From contig NZ_CP066167.1 in assembly GCF_016132545.1 (NCBI RefSeq), positions 3,065,001 to 3,129,000 on the forward strand: a stretch of 64,000 nt of DNA, read 5' to 3'. Within the stretch, counting starts at the first letter, position 1, and each line of letters opens with the position of its first letter. The stretch is from Spongiibacter nanhainus. Lineage in GTDB: Bacteria; Pseudomonadota; Gammaproteobacteria; Pseudomonadales; Spongiibacteraceae. Below the pieces are notes generated by a model, which was not told the origin of the DNA, ran no database searches, and saw only the letters and a list, made by a program, of their open reading frames with translations. The position numbers and the translations under genes were made by a program. This document shows positions 1 through 7,299 of the stretch, piece after piece.

Positions 1-376
1 GGAAAAATCGAGTTTTCAGTGGCGAAAACTCGGCTTTTGTTCCGGATGCAGGTTTACCCTTGTGGGAAATGGGAGAATCGGCTCTGTGGATGTACTCAGC
101 CGACTTCAACGCCAAAGAGAATTTCCAAAGTCGGCTGACTATGGGCCGATCGGCCCAATCTGATAAGATTGACTGCGAAATCGGTTGTGCGAACTCATTA
201 GCAAAGTTGTGGATCGTGCGCGGATCGTCGGGCCGCCCCATACAGAAATATGCAATTTCAAGCTCTGGGTGCATCCCCGCACTGGCTGCCCAGGCCGAAA
301 TGCCATCATAGGCCCTCGGTAGCCCGAAGGTCACAGGGTTTTCGTCTTGGCTGTGACACTTCTCCGTTTTGTCCAT
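1..376 (-). CDS. Unrecognised protein, partial at the left edge (N-terminal ~125 codons)
   Basis: An uninterrupted minus-strand frame starts at ATG 376-374 (Met-Asp-Lys-Thr-Glu-Lys) and stays open for about 125 codons to base 1, so the C-terminus lies outside the window. Composition is protein-like: mixed charged and aromatic residues, no low complexity, for example a Trp-Ala-Asp-Arg-Pro-Ile-Val-Ser-Arg-Leu-Trp stretch near residue 75. I do not recognise a family, and no signal peptide or membrane segment is apparent. The upstream 100 bases are AT-rich; TTGTAT and TATCAA with 17-bp spacing on the minus strand is a possible promoter, but no clear Shine-Dalgarno precedes the ATG. It sits beside an insertion sequence, so it may be accessory DNA. 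The frame is a better coding candidate than the plus-strand frame at 60-311, which it overlaps. Confidence 0.5.
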   Translation of the reverse strand, partial: MDKTEKCHSQDENPVTFGLPRAYDGISAWAASAGMHPELEIAYFCMGRPDDPRTIHNFANEFAQPISQSILSDWADRPIVSRLWKFSLALKSAEYIHRADSPISHKGKPASGTKAEFSPLKTRFF

Positions 377-525
377 TGATCTTAAGTGACCTGTATTCCA
401 ATCGTTCTTATCCTTGATACCCCCTTATAAATGCTTATACAAGCTATTTTATGTATTTTTGGTACAATTAATATGTACTAATATCGCCATTCTCATAACC
501 TCCTGCCCCCGCTACCAACAAGATG

Positions 526-566
526 AAAGGCGAATCAAGCACTTAGCTGATTCGCCTTTTTTGTTT
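526..566 (+). terminator. Rho-independent terminator-like hairpin
   Basis: A perfect 12-bp stem (AAAGGCGAATCA at 526-537 pairing with 548-559), a 10-base loop and a T-rich tract (557-566) form a classic intrinsic terminator on the plus strand. No plus-strand gene precedes it here, so its gene may have been lost or displaced. The IS end starts directly after it at 567. Confidence 0.6.
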
Positions 567-772
567 GGCTCTACCCCATAAACGGGGGATGGCACTCATC
601 TCACCCTGTTAATTACACCGTCCCATCCGCAGTGGGCCAGCACTCGCAGTCTGTAATTCTCAAAGTTTCGGCTCTACCCCATAAACGGGGGATGGCACTC
701 ATCTCACCCTGTTAATTACACCGTCCCATCCGCAGTGGGCCAGCACTCGCAGTCTGTAATTCTCAAAGTTTC
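567..772. repeat. Perfect 103-bp tandem duplication of the IS left end
   Basis: Bases 567-669 and 670-772 are identical 103-bp units arranged head to tail. Each starts with the terminal sequence GGCTCTACCCCATAAACGGG and carries the last ~74 bases of the transposase gene including its stop codon. The complete transposase frame uses the inner copy (stop at 699), so the outer copy is a detached duplicate of the IS end. Confidence 0.9.
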
Positions 773-1892
773 TAAAACCATACGCTCGCCGCGAGATCAT
801 TTCCATTTTGTTGTGGAAGCCTTCGGTGATGCCGTTGCTTTTGGTAAAGCGCCACATCGCCACTATCGGCTGTAACCAGGACCGCAAGGTGCGGGCTAGT
901 GCGTGTAATGGGCTGGCCTCTAACTGCTCAACCAACGCGACGAAGGCCGGCAAACGGGCTTCGGCTTTCTTCCGCGTCAGGGTCTTGAGCAACACAAAGC
1001 GCACCAGCCGCTGCTTGGCAAGATACAGCGCCTGCAACACCGGGTAATCCGCCAAGTAACGCATCAGATTGGCATGCTGCTCATCACCCAGGCGCCACTT
1101 GTGACGACGCATCAGGCTGATCAGCCCTCGGTTCTTGCGCCCCTCCGGGTCGTGTTGCTGCCAGACCTTCAGGAAATGCTGATTGATCAATCTCACCACA
1201 TGAAATCGATCGGCCACAATCGTGGCGTTGGGGAAGTAACGGCGGGCAATGCTACGGTAGGTCTCTGACAAATCCATCACCACCACCTGGACCTGCTCTC
1301 TACCTTGTAAACCCCGTAAATAGCGGCGCAGGCTGGGTTCCGAGCGCCCGAGCTTAACGTCAAAGACCTTGTGGTTCCTCAGGTCTGCAAAGGTCGTGGC
1401 ATAGCCGCTCTTGCGGGTAAAGAAGTGCTCATCGATGCCCAGTACCCGGGGACAATAGCGACGATCTCCCTCGGACCGCTTCTGGCCAATATGGTGCTGA
1501 TACCAGCGTTCAACCGTCGCTGGGCTGATGCGGTGCGTCAGGGACAACTTGCGCTGGGTGACACCCCCGTCGTGCGCCTCGAAGACCTCCAAGCGATACG
1601 CCTCGGAGGCCCGATAACGCGGTCGTATCCCAACAAATGAGTGGCGGAAATACCGTCGGCACCCCTGGCAGTGGTATTTGGGCACCCGCAGGTGCAAGGT
1701 CAGAATCTGGTTGCCCTGACGGGTATGCTTGATGGTCCGCTGGTAGGTCGCCTTGATCCGCAAGCCCGCCCCCTGGCAGTGCTTACAGGGCGGCCTGATA
1801 CTCGGCTTGGCCCACACCTCAATACCCTGTATGCGCACGACCCGTTCAATCTCAAGGCCCGGTAGGCCTATAATCATTCCTGCGTGGGACAT
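699..1892 (-). CDS. ISL3-family transposase
   Basis: This is a 397-residue DDE transposase of the ISL3 family. The N-terminal part carries CxxC zinc-finger-like pairs (Cys-Lys-His-Cys near residue 36-39 and Cys-Gln-Gly-Cys near 75-78). It is followed by a helix-turn-helix region and a catalytic core with the conserved Gly-Ile-Asp-Glu (~152), Asp-Leu-Ser-Glu-Thr-Tyr and Ala-Asp-Arg-Phe-His motifs. The C-terminal Asn-Gly-Ile-Thr-Glu-Gly-x-x-Asn-Lys motif and the following Arg-Arg-Ala-Tyr-Gly-Phe-Arg-Asn-Phe are hallmarks of ISL3. The frame is intact and full length, so the element may still be active. Its last 24 codons lie in the duplicated 103-bp segment. Confidence 0.93.
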   Translation of the reverse strand: MSHAGMIIGLPGLEIERVVRIQGIEVWAKPSIRPPCKHCQGAGLRIKATYQRTIKHTRQGNQILTLHLRVPKYHCQGCRRYFRHSFVGIRPRYRASEAYRLEVFEAHDGGVTQRKLSLTHRISPATVERWYQHHIGQKRSEGDRRYCPRVLGIDEHFFTRKSGYATTFADLRNHKVFDVKLGRSEPSLRRYLRGLQGREQVQVVVMDLSETYRSIARRYFPNATIVADRFHVVRLINQHFLKVWQQHDPEGRKNRGLISLMRRHKWRLGDEQHANLMRYLADYPVLQALYLAKQRLVRFVLLKTLTRKKAEARLPAFVALVEQLEASPLHALARTLRSWLQPIVAMWRFTKSNGITEGFHNKMEMISRRAYGFRNFENYRLRVLAHCGWDGVINRVR

Positions 1893-1969
1893 CGGTAGTC
1901 TCCATTAAACTGTTTCGTCGCAAATTCAGTTTAATGAATGCCGGTGTCCCCCGTTTATGATGAAGAGCC

Positions 1970-2310
1970 ATCTCGACTTCCTCACATCTGACCTTCGGGC
2001 CATGGGCCAGTGAGCCGATCGCGAAAAGGCAGCACAAATTCTGGAAGGTCTCGCTTGGGACCTGGTGCTTCACCCTTGCGAAAGGTCACGCATCGAACAA
2101 CAAATTCCGGAACGCAAAGAGGAAGAAAATCAGAAAACCCGTTCAATTTTTTAACCGAAAACGATGCTAAGCAAGTCTACTTTAAAAACTTAGGCAGCGT
2201 GTCTCAAACCTTCTGACGACCTACAGACCGCTATCTGCTGCTCTACGCATTGTCGACTGCCCACAAATTGAACATCTGCGAACTTTCATGGTTTATTCCG
2301 TAAACACCGC
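1970..2310. other. Intergenic region between the IS and the LysR gene; possible gene remnant
   Basis: No convincing complete gene is present. A plus-strand frame from 2014 to the stop at 2152-2154 (46 codons) has a plausible acidic/basic C-terminus (ends Glu-Glu-Glu-Asn-Gln-Lys-Thr-Arg-Ser-Ile-Phe) but no start codon and an in-frame TGA directly upstream (2011-2013). It could be the 3' remnant of a disrupted gene. The overlapping 68-codon plus frame at 2010-2216 shows no family features. Confidence 0.3.
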
Positions 2311-3213
2311 CTAGGTTGCAACGATCGCCGGCAATTCGTCGCGGAGGAAATTCGCGAAGCGGGACACCGTCGGCGGAACGCCCTGGCGAGAGGGCATCAG
2401 CAAGCTGATATCTGCGCTTCCAGCTGTCCACTCGGGCAGCACTCGCACCAGGCGCTTGGCTTGCAGTTCGTCCCGGCAAGTGTATAGCGGTAAACCCACG
2501 ATACCGAGGCCCGCCGACGCAGCCTGCTTGAGCGTCACCATATCATCACTGCATAAAAGCGGCTGATAAGGTTTTGAAAAGGTTGAGTCATCAGACGCGC
2601 GCAGCACCCAATGCCCTGTATCCGAATTCCAGCCAAGCTTCAGGCCAGCGTGCCCGTCAAGTTCTTCCGGGGTCATCGGTGCGCCAGCCTTATCAATATA
2701 CGACTGGGAGGCAAGTAGTCCCCAGGTAACCGTGGCTAATCGGCGGTGAATCATTGTGGAGTCAGGCAGGGGCGCGGAGTGCGCGCGAATTGCCATGTCG
2801 ACGCCAGTTTCAATGAGATCTACGGACTGGTTAGTGACCTGCTGAATAATCTCCACTCTCGGATGAGCTTTCAGAAAGCGGGTGACCAGTGGACTCAGTG
2901 CAAATTGCGCCATGCCTACCGAACAGGTCAGTCGAACTTTGCCGGTCAGTATGTTGGAGCTTTCTTCAATGGCAATGCGCGCCGCCTCGATTTCATCAAC
3001 TGCTTTGCGCGCGTGCTGATAGATCGCTTCACCCATCTCGGTCACTTTAAACTGGCGCGACGTGCGCTGGATGAGCCGGACACCTAGCTGATCCTCGAGC
3101 TGGCTGACATGACGGCTGAGCCGGGACTTGGGGATGTTCAGTGCTCTCCCCGCTGGCGCAAAGCCCTTTTTCTCGACCACATGAACGAAATAGAAATAGC
3201 CGTTCATATCCAT
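2311..3213 (-). CDS. LysR-family transcriptional regulator (divergent from pirin)
   Basis: This 300-residue protein has the LysR layout: a winged helix-turn-helix at about residues 4-62 (Phe-Ala-Pro-Ala-Gly-Arg-Ala-Leu-Asn...Ser-Arg-Leu-Ser-Arg-His-Val) and a periplasmic-binding-protein-like effector domain at about 90-295. Length is typical. It is transcribed away from the pirin gene, with 177 bp between the starts, an arrangement in which LysR proteins usually regulate the divergent neighbour and themselves. LysR-pirin pairs are common in proteobacteria; the inducer is unknown. ATG 3213 is used; ATG 3207 is an equally possible start. Confidence 0.9.
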   Translation of the reverse strand: MDMNGYFYFVHVVEKKGFAPAGRALNIPKSRLSRHVSQLEDQLGVRLIQRTSRQFKVTEMGEAIYQHARKAVDEIEAARIAIEESSNILTGKVRLTCSVGMAQFALSPLVTRFLKAHPRVEIIQQVTNQSVDLIETGVDMAIRAHSAPLPDSTMIHRRLATVTWGLLASQSYIDKAGAPMTPEELDGHAGLKLGWNSDTGHWVLRASDDSTFSKPYQPLLCSDDMVTLKQAASAGLGIVGLPLYTCRDELQAKRLVRVLPEWTAGSADISLLMPSRQGVPPTVSRFANFLRDELPAIVAT

Positions 3214-3273
3214 CGCATACCCCTTTAGTGCCCAAACTATTGCCCGCCGTTTGCCGGTCAGCCACTGGCCTCT

Positions 3274-3358
3274 CGTTCCAATATTAGAACGATAAGTTCA
3301 TATTTTGCCACTTTTTACCATCATCGTTCCAGGTAATACTTTATCTCAACGAGTTGAG
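3274..3358. promoter_or_regulatory. Candidate LysR operators in the LysR/pirin intergenic region
   Basis: Two dyads stand out. CGTTC-N8-GAACG lies at 3274-3291, with a further CGTTCC copy at 3325-3330. CTCAAC-GA-GTTGAG lies at 3345-3358. Dyads of this size between divergent LysR and target genes commonly mark LysR binding; the assignment is inferred from position only. Confidence 0.4.
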
Positions 3359-3390
3359 AGACAAACCAGAAAGCCAATTAGGAGGCGAAT

Positions 3391-4269
3391 ATGAACCTAC
3401 AAACCACGTCCCGCAACGAGCACAAGGACGTTCAGTTAAGTCAGAAAGTCACAGGAAAGCCCTTACGCATTGGCGAAGGCTTTGAGGCGATGAGCTTCAA
3501 GCATGATCAGTTTGACGGCCTGATGGATCCTCTGGTCATGATCGACCACTACACCATGAGCCGCCCGACCTTCGGTGCTCACCCGCATGCGGGCATGTCT
3601 GCCCTGTCCATTCTGTTCGAGGACAGCGAAGGGGTATTCAACAATCGCGATTCGCTCGGCAATAATATTGATCTGCTGCCCGGCGACGCTTACTGGCTGA
3701 AGGCCGGTAGCGGTGCCGTTCACGATGAGAAGCCCACCCAAGGATCGCGCACCCACGGCCTCCAGATATTCGTCAATTTACCGCAGCGCCATAAACACGA
3801 TGCACCCACCTCTCGGCACGTACCTTCTACTGCAATACCTGTGATCGCCAGCGAGGGTCACCGGGTTCGAGTGGTGCTGGGTGACAGCAATGGCACACAG
3901 GGGCCGCAATCGCCGGCACTGCCGCTGACAGCACTGGACGCTTTCCTGGATGCTGGCGGCACATACACCCACGACGTTAACGCCGATCAGTCACTGCTGG
4001 TCTATTCAGTCCATGGCGAAGTCACTGTTCAGCTGGGCGAGCAAGAAATCCACTTGCCGGAAAAACAGGCCATTGCCATGCAGTCTGGCGCTAGAGCGCA
4101 AACCTTAAATCTCGCCAGCGCAAAAGGGGCTCACCTTGTTGTCCTCCAGGGTGCGCCGGTTCGAGAGCAGTTCATCCAGAAAGGACCGTTTGTAATGAGC
4201 ACCACGGCTGACATCCAGCAGGTGACGGCCGCTTACGAGGCCGGCCAGCTGGGGGCCATTGCCGAATAG
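3391..4269 (+). CDS. Pirin family protein (cupin metalloprotein)
   Basis: This 292-residue bicupin is of normal pirin length. The pirin metal site is intact: His64-Pro-His66 (in Gly-Ala-His-Pro-His-Ala-Gly) and His111-Asp-Glu113 correspond to the HxH and HxE iron ligands of characterised pirins. The N-terminal cupin spans about residues 25-130 and the C-terminal pirin domain about 170-285. Bacterial pirins include quercetinase-like dioxygenases and redox-sensing partners; the substrate here cannot be told. A strong AGGAGG (3380-3385) lies 5 bases before the ATG. The divergent LysR gene is the likely regulator. Confidence 0.92.
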   Translation: MNLQTTSRNEHKDVQLSQKVTGKPLRIGEGFEAMSFKHDQFDGLMDPLVMIDHYTMSRPTFGAHPHAGMSALSILFEDSEGVFNNRDSLGNNIDLLPGDAYWLKAGSGAVHDEKPTQGSRTHGLQIFVNLPQRHKHDAPTSRHVPSTAIPVIASEGHRVRVVLGDSNGTQGPQSPALPLTALDAFLDAGGTYTHDVNADQSLLVYSVHGEVTVQLGEQEIHLPEKQAIAMQSGARAQTLNLASAKGAHLVVLQGAPVREQFIQKGPFVMSTTADIQQVTAAYEAGQLGAIAE

Positions 4270-4347
4270 CCGTCAGTCAGGGCGGCTGCCAAAGTCACGC
4301 CAAGCACTACCGGTAAATGAAACTCCAAACCAGCAGAGGACATAGCC

Positions 4348-4506
4348 ATGAAACGATACGCCTACAACCCGGAACCCTTAACAAAAGAAAATGCCGCACC
4401 GGAAGCCATGGATGTTTACAGCGCCCTCGGCATGGATTGGCAACCCTGGTCCAGCAAGTACAAAGCAGTGAAATCGCCTCCGCTCAGTGAGGCCCTAGAA
4501 AGCTGA
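4348..4506 (+). CDS. Small hypothetical protein (52 aa)
   Basis: The frame ATG 4348 to TGA 4504-4506 encodes 52 residues beginning Met-Lys-Arg-Tyr-Ala-Tyr-Asn-Pro-Glu-Pro and containing Met-Asp-Trp-Gln-Pro-Trp. A GAGGA (4336-4340) lies 7 bases upstream. It lies 78 bp after pirin on the same strand and could be cotranscribed. No family is recognised. It has no signal peptide or membrane segment, and support rests on the ribosome site and co-orientation only. Confidence 0.4.
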   Translation: MKRYAYNPEPLTKENAAPEAMDVYSALGMDWQPWSSKYKAVKSPPLSEALES

Positions 4507-4611
4507 TGAACCGCGCAGCCCCTCACAGAGAGCCAATCCTCCCGCGAGGCCATTGGCTGTCTTCCGTCTGAGACCTTACAAACAAGCACGAGCGAAAACC
4601 TGGAGCTTGCC

Positions 4612-4857
4612 ATGATCTGCGGAAAGTATTTCCACTATGTGTTTGTCGCCTTGATGTCGATGGGTATGACCCTGATTCTGTCCTTGTTCGCCACGGCCAA
4701 CAACGAAGGCCAGTCGGGCAATTTCGTATGGCTATGGCTATTAGCGGCGGCGCTGAACTTTGCGATTGCCTTTCCCACGGCCCTCGCGGTGGCGCCTGTT
4801 GCTCGGTGGGCCGCCGGAAAGCTGACGACTACCACCGGGCGGTGTTCGGACCGTTAA
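4612..4857 (+). CDS. DUF2798-like small membrane protein
   Basis: This 81-residue protein has two predicted transmembrane helices (about residues 8-27 and 39-61) separated by a polar turn. The Phe-Pro-Thr-Ala-Leu-Ala-Val-Ala-Pro-Val-Ala-Arg end resembles the DUF2798 family of two-helix proteins. A GGAG lies 7 bases before ATG 4612. The function of the family is unknown. It stands alone between the small ORF and the HMG-CoA reductase gene, with about 170 bp before the latter. Confidence 0.7.
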   Translation: MICGKYFHYVFVALMSMGMTLILSLFATANNEGQSGNFVWLWLLAAALNFAIAFPTALAVAPVARWAAGKLTTTTGRCSDR

Positions 4858-4938
4858 GCATGGCCAAGGCGATTATTGATTACTTTTATTCTTCACCCTA
4901 AATTCAAGCCGACAGGATATAAAAATCCAATTAGAAAA

Positions 4939-4957
4939 GAATCAGCAACGCTGATTC
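4939..4957. terminator. Short hairpin upstream of the HMG-CoA reductase gene
   Basis: GAATCAGC-aac-GCTGATTC forms a perfect 8-bp stem with a 3-base loop. A T-run would exist only on the minus strand (the plus strand has AGAAAA before the stem), so it is a weak terminator candidate or a leader structure. Confidence 0.3.
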
Positions 4958-5029
4958 ATTACGTATGACGCCATTGCTAGAGAAAGGCTGCAGCGATAGC
5001 CTGTGCCCTCAACCCTACGGAATGTCACC

Positions 5030-6208
5030 ATGAGCAACAATAACAAAATCCCCCGACTGAAAGGCAAAGACTACAGCGAAGAGGCGGCCCGTCAACGCCG
5101 GGAGTTTCTCGAGTCCCAAACGGGTGCCAGTCTGTCCCACACCGCGCACTACTCCCTGCCACCTGAGTCGGTGAGCGGCAATACCGAAAACTTTATTGGC
5201 GTTGTGCAGATGCCGCTTGGCGTGGCAGGCCCCTACCAGATTAACGGCGATCACGCCCAAGGAGAATTCTATATCCCGCTGGCGACAACCGAAGGCACAC
5301 TGGTGGCCTCTTATTCGCGGGGCATGCGGGTTGTTAGCGAGTCCGGCGGCGTCTCTGTTAGCGTTGTCGAAGAATTTATGCAGCGCGCACCGCTGTTTGA
5401 ATTCGCTACCGCCCGTGAAGCCATCGCTTTTTCCCAGTGGCTGGACGCACGCTACGACGATATCAAAAAGGAGGCCGAGAAAAGCAGCTCCGTCGCCAAG
5501 CTACAACATATCCAGAAGTGGGTGGTCGCTAACAAACTTTTCACGCGCTTTAACTACACGACCGGGGACGCCGCTGGCCAGAATATGACCGGTAAAGCGA
5601 CCCATATGGCCTGCCAGTGGATTCTGAAAACTTACGACGGCGCGTTTACCAATTTCTCGCTGTCCGGGGGAATAGAGACCGACAAAAAACATTCCCATAT
5701 GAACCTGCTTCACCCACGGGGCAAACGGGTGGTGGCGGAAGCCGTTATCAAGCGCGACATCCTGCTCGATACCATGCGCGCCGACCCCGTAAATATGGTT
5801 AAGCTCCGTCAGCGCACTATTCTCGGCAGCCTGCTGGCGGGCTCGGCCTACAACGGACCCCACTCTGCCAACGGTATCGCGTCGTTATTTATCGCCACCG
5901 GCCAGGATGAAGCGAACGTTGTGGAATCCCACACTGGGCTGGCTTTTATGGAGCTCACTGATGACGGCGATTTGTACTACTCAGTCACCCTGCCCTCGGT
6001 GATTTGCGCCTCCTACGGGGGCGGCACCGGTCTCGCCACACAACGGGAGTGCCTGGAAATGTTGGGCTGTTACGGAAAGGGCAAGGCCAAGAAGCTGGCA
6101 GAAATCATTGCAGCTACAGTATTGGCCGGAGACCTGTCTCTCGCGGCTGCTATCGTCTCGGATGAATGGGTATCAAGCCACGATCAGTATGGCCGCAACC
6201 GGCCTTAG
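5030..6208 (+). CDS. Hydroxymethylglutaryl-CoA reductase, class I-like
   Basis: The product should reduce HMG-CoA to mevalonate with NAD(P)H. The substrate motif Glu-Asn-Phe-Ile-Gly...Pro-Leu-Gly-Val-Ala-Gly-Pro and Thr-Thr-Glu-Gly-Thr-Leu-Val-Ala-Ser are those of class I (eukaryote/archaeal-type) enzymes. The class II pattern seen in Pseudomonas mevalonii differs. All four catalytic residues are visible: Glu88, Lys189 (Asn-Met-Thr-Gly-Lys), Asp293 (Gly-Gln-Asp-Glu-Ala) and His384 (Ser-Ser-His...Asn-Arg). I prefer ATG 5030 (392 aa, GGA 10 bases upstream) over GTG 5003. No membrane anchor is present and no other mevalonate-pathway gene occurs in this window, so the pathway role is open. Confidence 0.93.
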   Translation: MSNNNKIPRLKGKDYSEEAARQRREFLESQTGASLSHTAHYSLPPESVSGNTENFIGVVQMPLGVAGPYQINGDHAQGEFYIPLATTEGTLVASYSRGMRVVSESGGVSVSVVEEFMQRAPLFEFATAREAIAFSQWLDARYDDIKKEAEKSSSVAKLQHIQKWVVANKLFTRFNYTTGDAAGQNMTGKATHMACQWILKTYDGAFTNFSLSGGIETDKKHSHMNLLHPRGKRVVAEAVIKRDILLDTMRADPVNMVKLRQRTILGSLLAGSAYNGPHSANGIASLFIATGQDEANVVESHTGLAFMELTDDGDLYYSVTLPSVICASYGGGTGLATQRECLEMLGCYGKGKAKKLAEIIAATVLAGDLSLAAAIVSDEWVSSHDQYGRNRP

Positions 6209-6249
6209 TTGATTACATCGAATGACGACGCTCTGGGGCTCGCTGCGTG

Positions 6250-7242
6250 TTATCGCAGACCAGCCTCCAAGTAGCGGGCCGCCCCTTGCAAGCCTAACTC
6301 TGGCTTGCGAACAACCATGAGGGGAATCTTGGCCAAGTAACTAGCGAATCGTCCTTTGGCTTCGAAGCGCCGCCGAATATCGCTTTGCACGATAAAGTCG
6401 ATAATGCGCGGGGCGATGCCGCCGGCAATATAAACGCCCCCTTTTGCTCCCAGCGTCAGCGCCAGGTTTCCGGCTACCGAGCCGAGGATTTCACAGAATA
6501 CCTGTAACGCTTGGGAAGCCAAGGGATCGGCACCCAGCAGTGCGGAAGAGGTAACGTCTTCGGGAGAGCCACATACGGCCTCGGTTTTATTGATCGCAGC
6601 TAAAGCCTGATAGATATTGAGAATGCCCCCGCCAGATAACAAGCGCTCAACCGATACGTGGCCAAAGTGCGGCAGCAGTTGCTGGAGTATTTGTATCTCC
6701 AGATCAGTGACCGGCGCAAAATCAACATGCCCGCCCTCACCTTCGATGACCTTAGTATGTCCGCCGGCATTCACCACCGAACACACTCCCAACCCGGTAC
6801 CCGGCCCCAGCACAGCAATGGGCTTGTCGTGATCTGCAGTACCGCCACCTAATGTGAGGTAGTCCGAGTGACCAAGCCCGGCAATTGCCTGCCCAACGGC
6901 GACGAAATCATTGATCAGCGCCACGTCGATATGCCCCAAAGCGGCCGACAAGCGTGGCCGGCTTACAGACCAAGGGCTGTTGGTAAAAGACAGCGTATCG
7001 CCCTCAATAGCACATGCTACGGCAAAACAGGCATTTTCTGGCCACGGTCTCCACGAGCCATCATCATGGACATCTGCCAAGAAATGCTCAAGGGCATGAT
7101 CGAACTCAGGAAAAGAGTCCACAGAATACGAGGCCACCAGTCCAAAATCGCCAGTGGCACAATCCTGCACGGCAAATCGGGCATTGGTCCCGCCAATATC
7201 GGCAAGGATGTTCCAGGACTTCTTTGAATGCTTAGCCATCAT
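6250..7242 (-). CDS. glk: Glucokinase
   Basis: This enzyme phosphorylates glucose to glucose 6-phosphate using ATP, in the cytosol. It has 330 residues, typical of the proteobacterial Glk family. Visible motifs are the phosphate-1 loop Ala-Asp-Ile-Gly-Gly-Thr-Asn-Ala-Arg (14-22), the catalytic Asn111-Asp112, Gly-Pro-Gly-Thr-Gly-Leu-Gly (146-152), and Glu-Gly-Glu-Gly-Gly-His (167-172) contacting the sugar. Met1 and Met2 are both possible starts. It lies 57 bp downstream of the FGE-like gene on the same strand, so the two may share a transcript. The window also holds pgi, but far away. Confidence 0.92.
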   Translation of the reverse strand: MMAKHSKKSWNILADIGGTNARFAVQDCATGDFGLVASYSVDSFPEFDHALEHFLADVHDDGSWRPWPENACFAVACAIEGDTLSFTNSPWSVSRPRLSAALGHIDVALINDFVAVGQAIAGLGHSDYLTLGGGTADHDKPIAVLGPGTGLGVCSVVNAGGHTKVIEGEGGHVDFAPVTDLEIQILQQLLPHFGHVSVERLLSGGGILNIYQALAAINKTEAVCGSPEDVTSSALLGADPLASQALQVFCEILGSVAGNLALTLGAKGGVYIAGGIAPRIIDFIVQSDIRRRFEAKGRFASYLAKIPLMVVRKPELGLQGAARYLEAGLR

Positions 7243-7299
7243 TCAGCGATTTCACTGTATTGTTCCATCCAATGGACATACATGCCGACCAGCAGAGAC

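Larger units (their letters stand above)
567..1969 (-). mobile_element. ISL3-family insertion sequence
   Basis: The element is bounded by imperfect terminal inverted repeats. The left end (567 or 670) begins GGCTCTACCCCATAAACGGG, and the right end (about 1946-1969) reads on the other strand as GGCTCTTCATCATAAACGGG. It holds one ISL3-type transposase. Because the left end is duplicated, the minimal unit is 670-1969 (1300 bp), within the usual ISL3 size. I see no 8-bp target duplication: the flanks (559-566, or 662-669, against 1970-1977) do not match. The end duplication or later rearrangement may have removed it. Confidence 0.85.

Noticed and set aside
1852-2073. Minus frame crossing the IS right end
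   Set aside because: It spans the terminal repeat and flank, and shows no family features.
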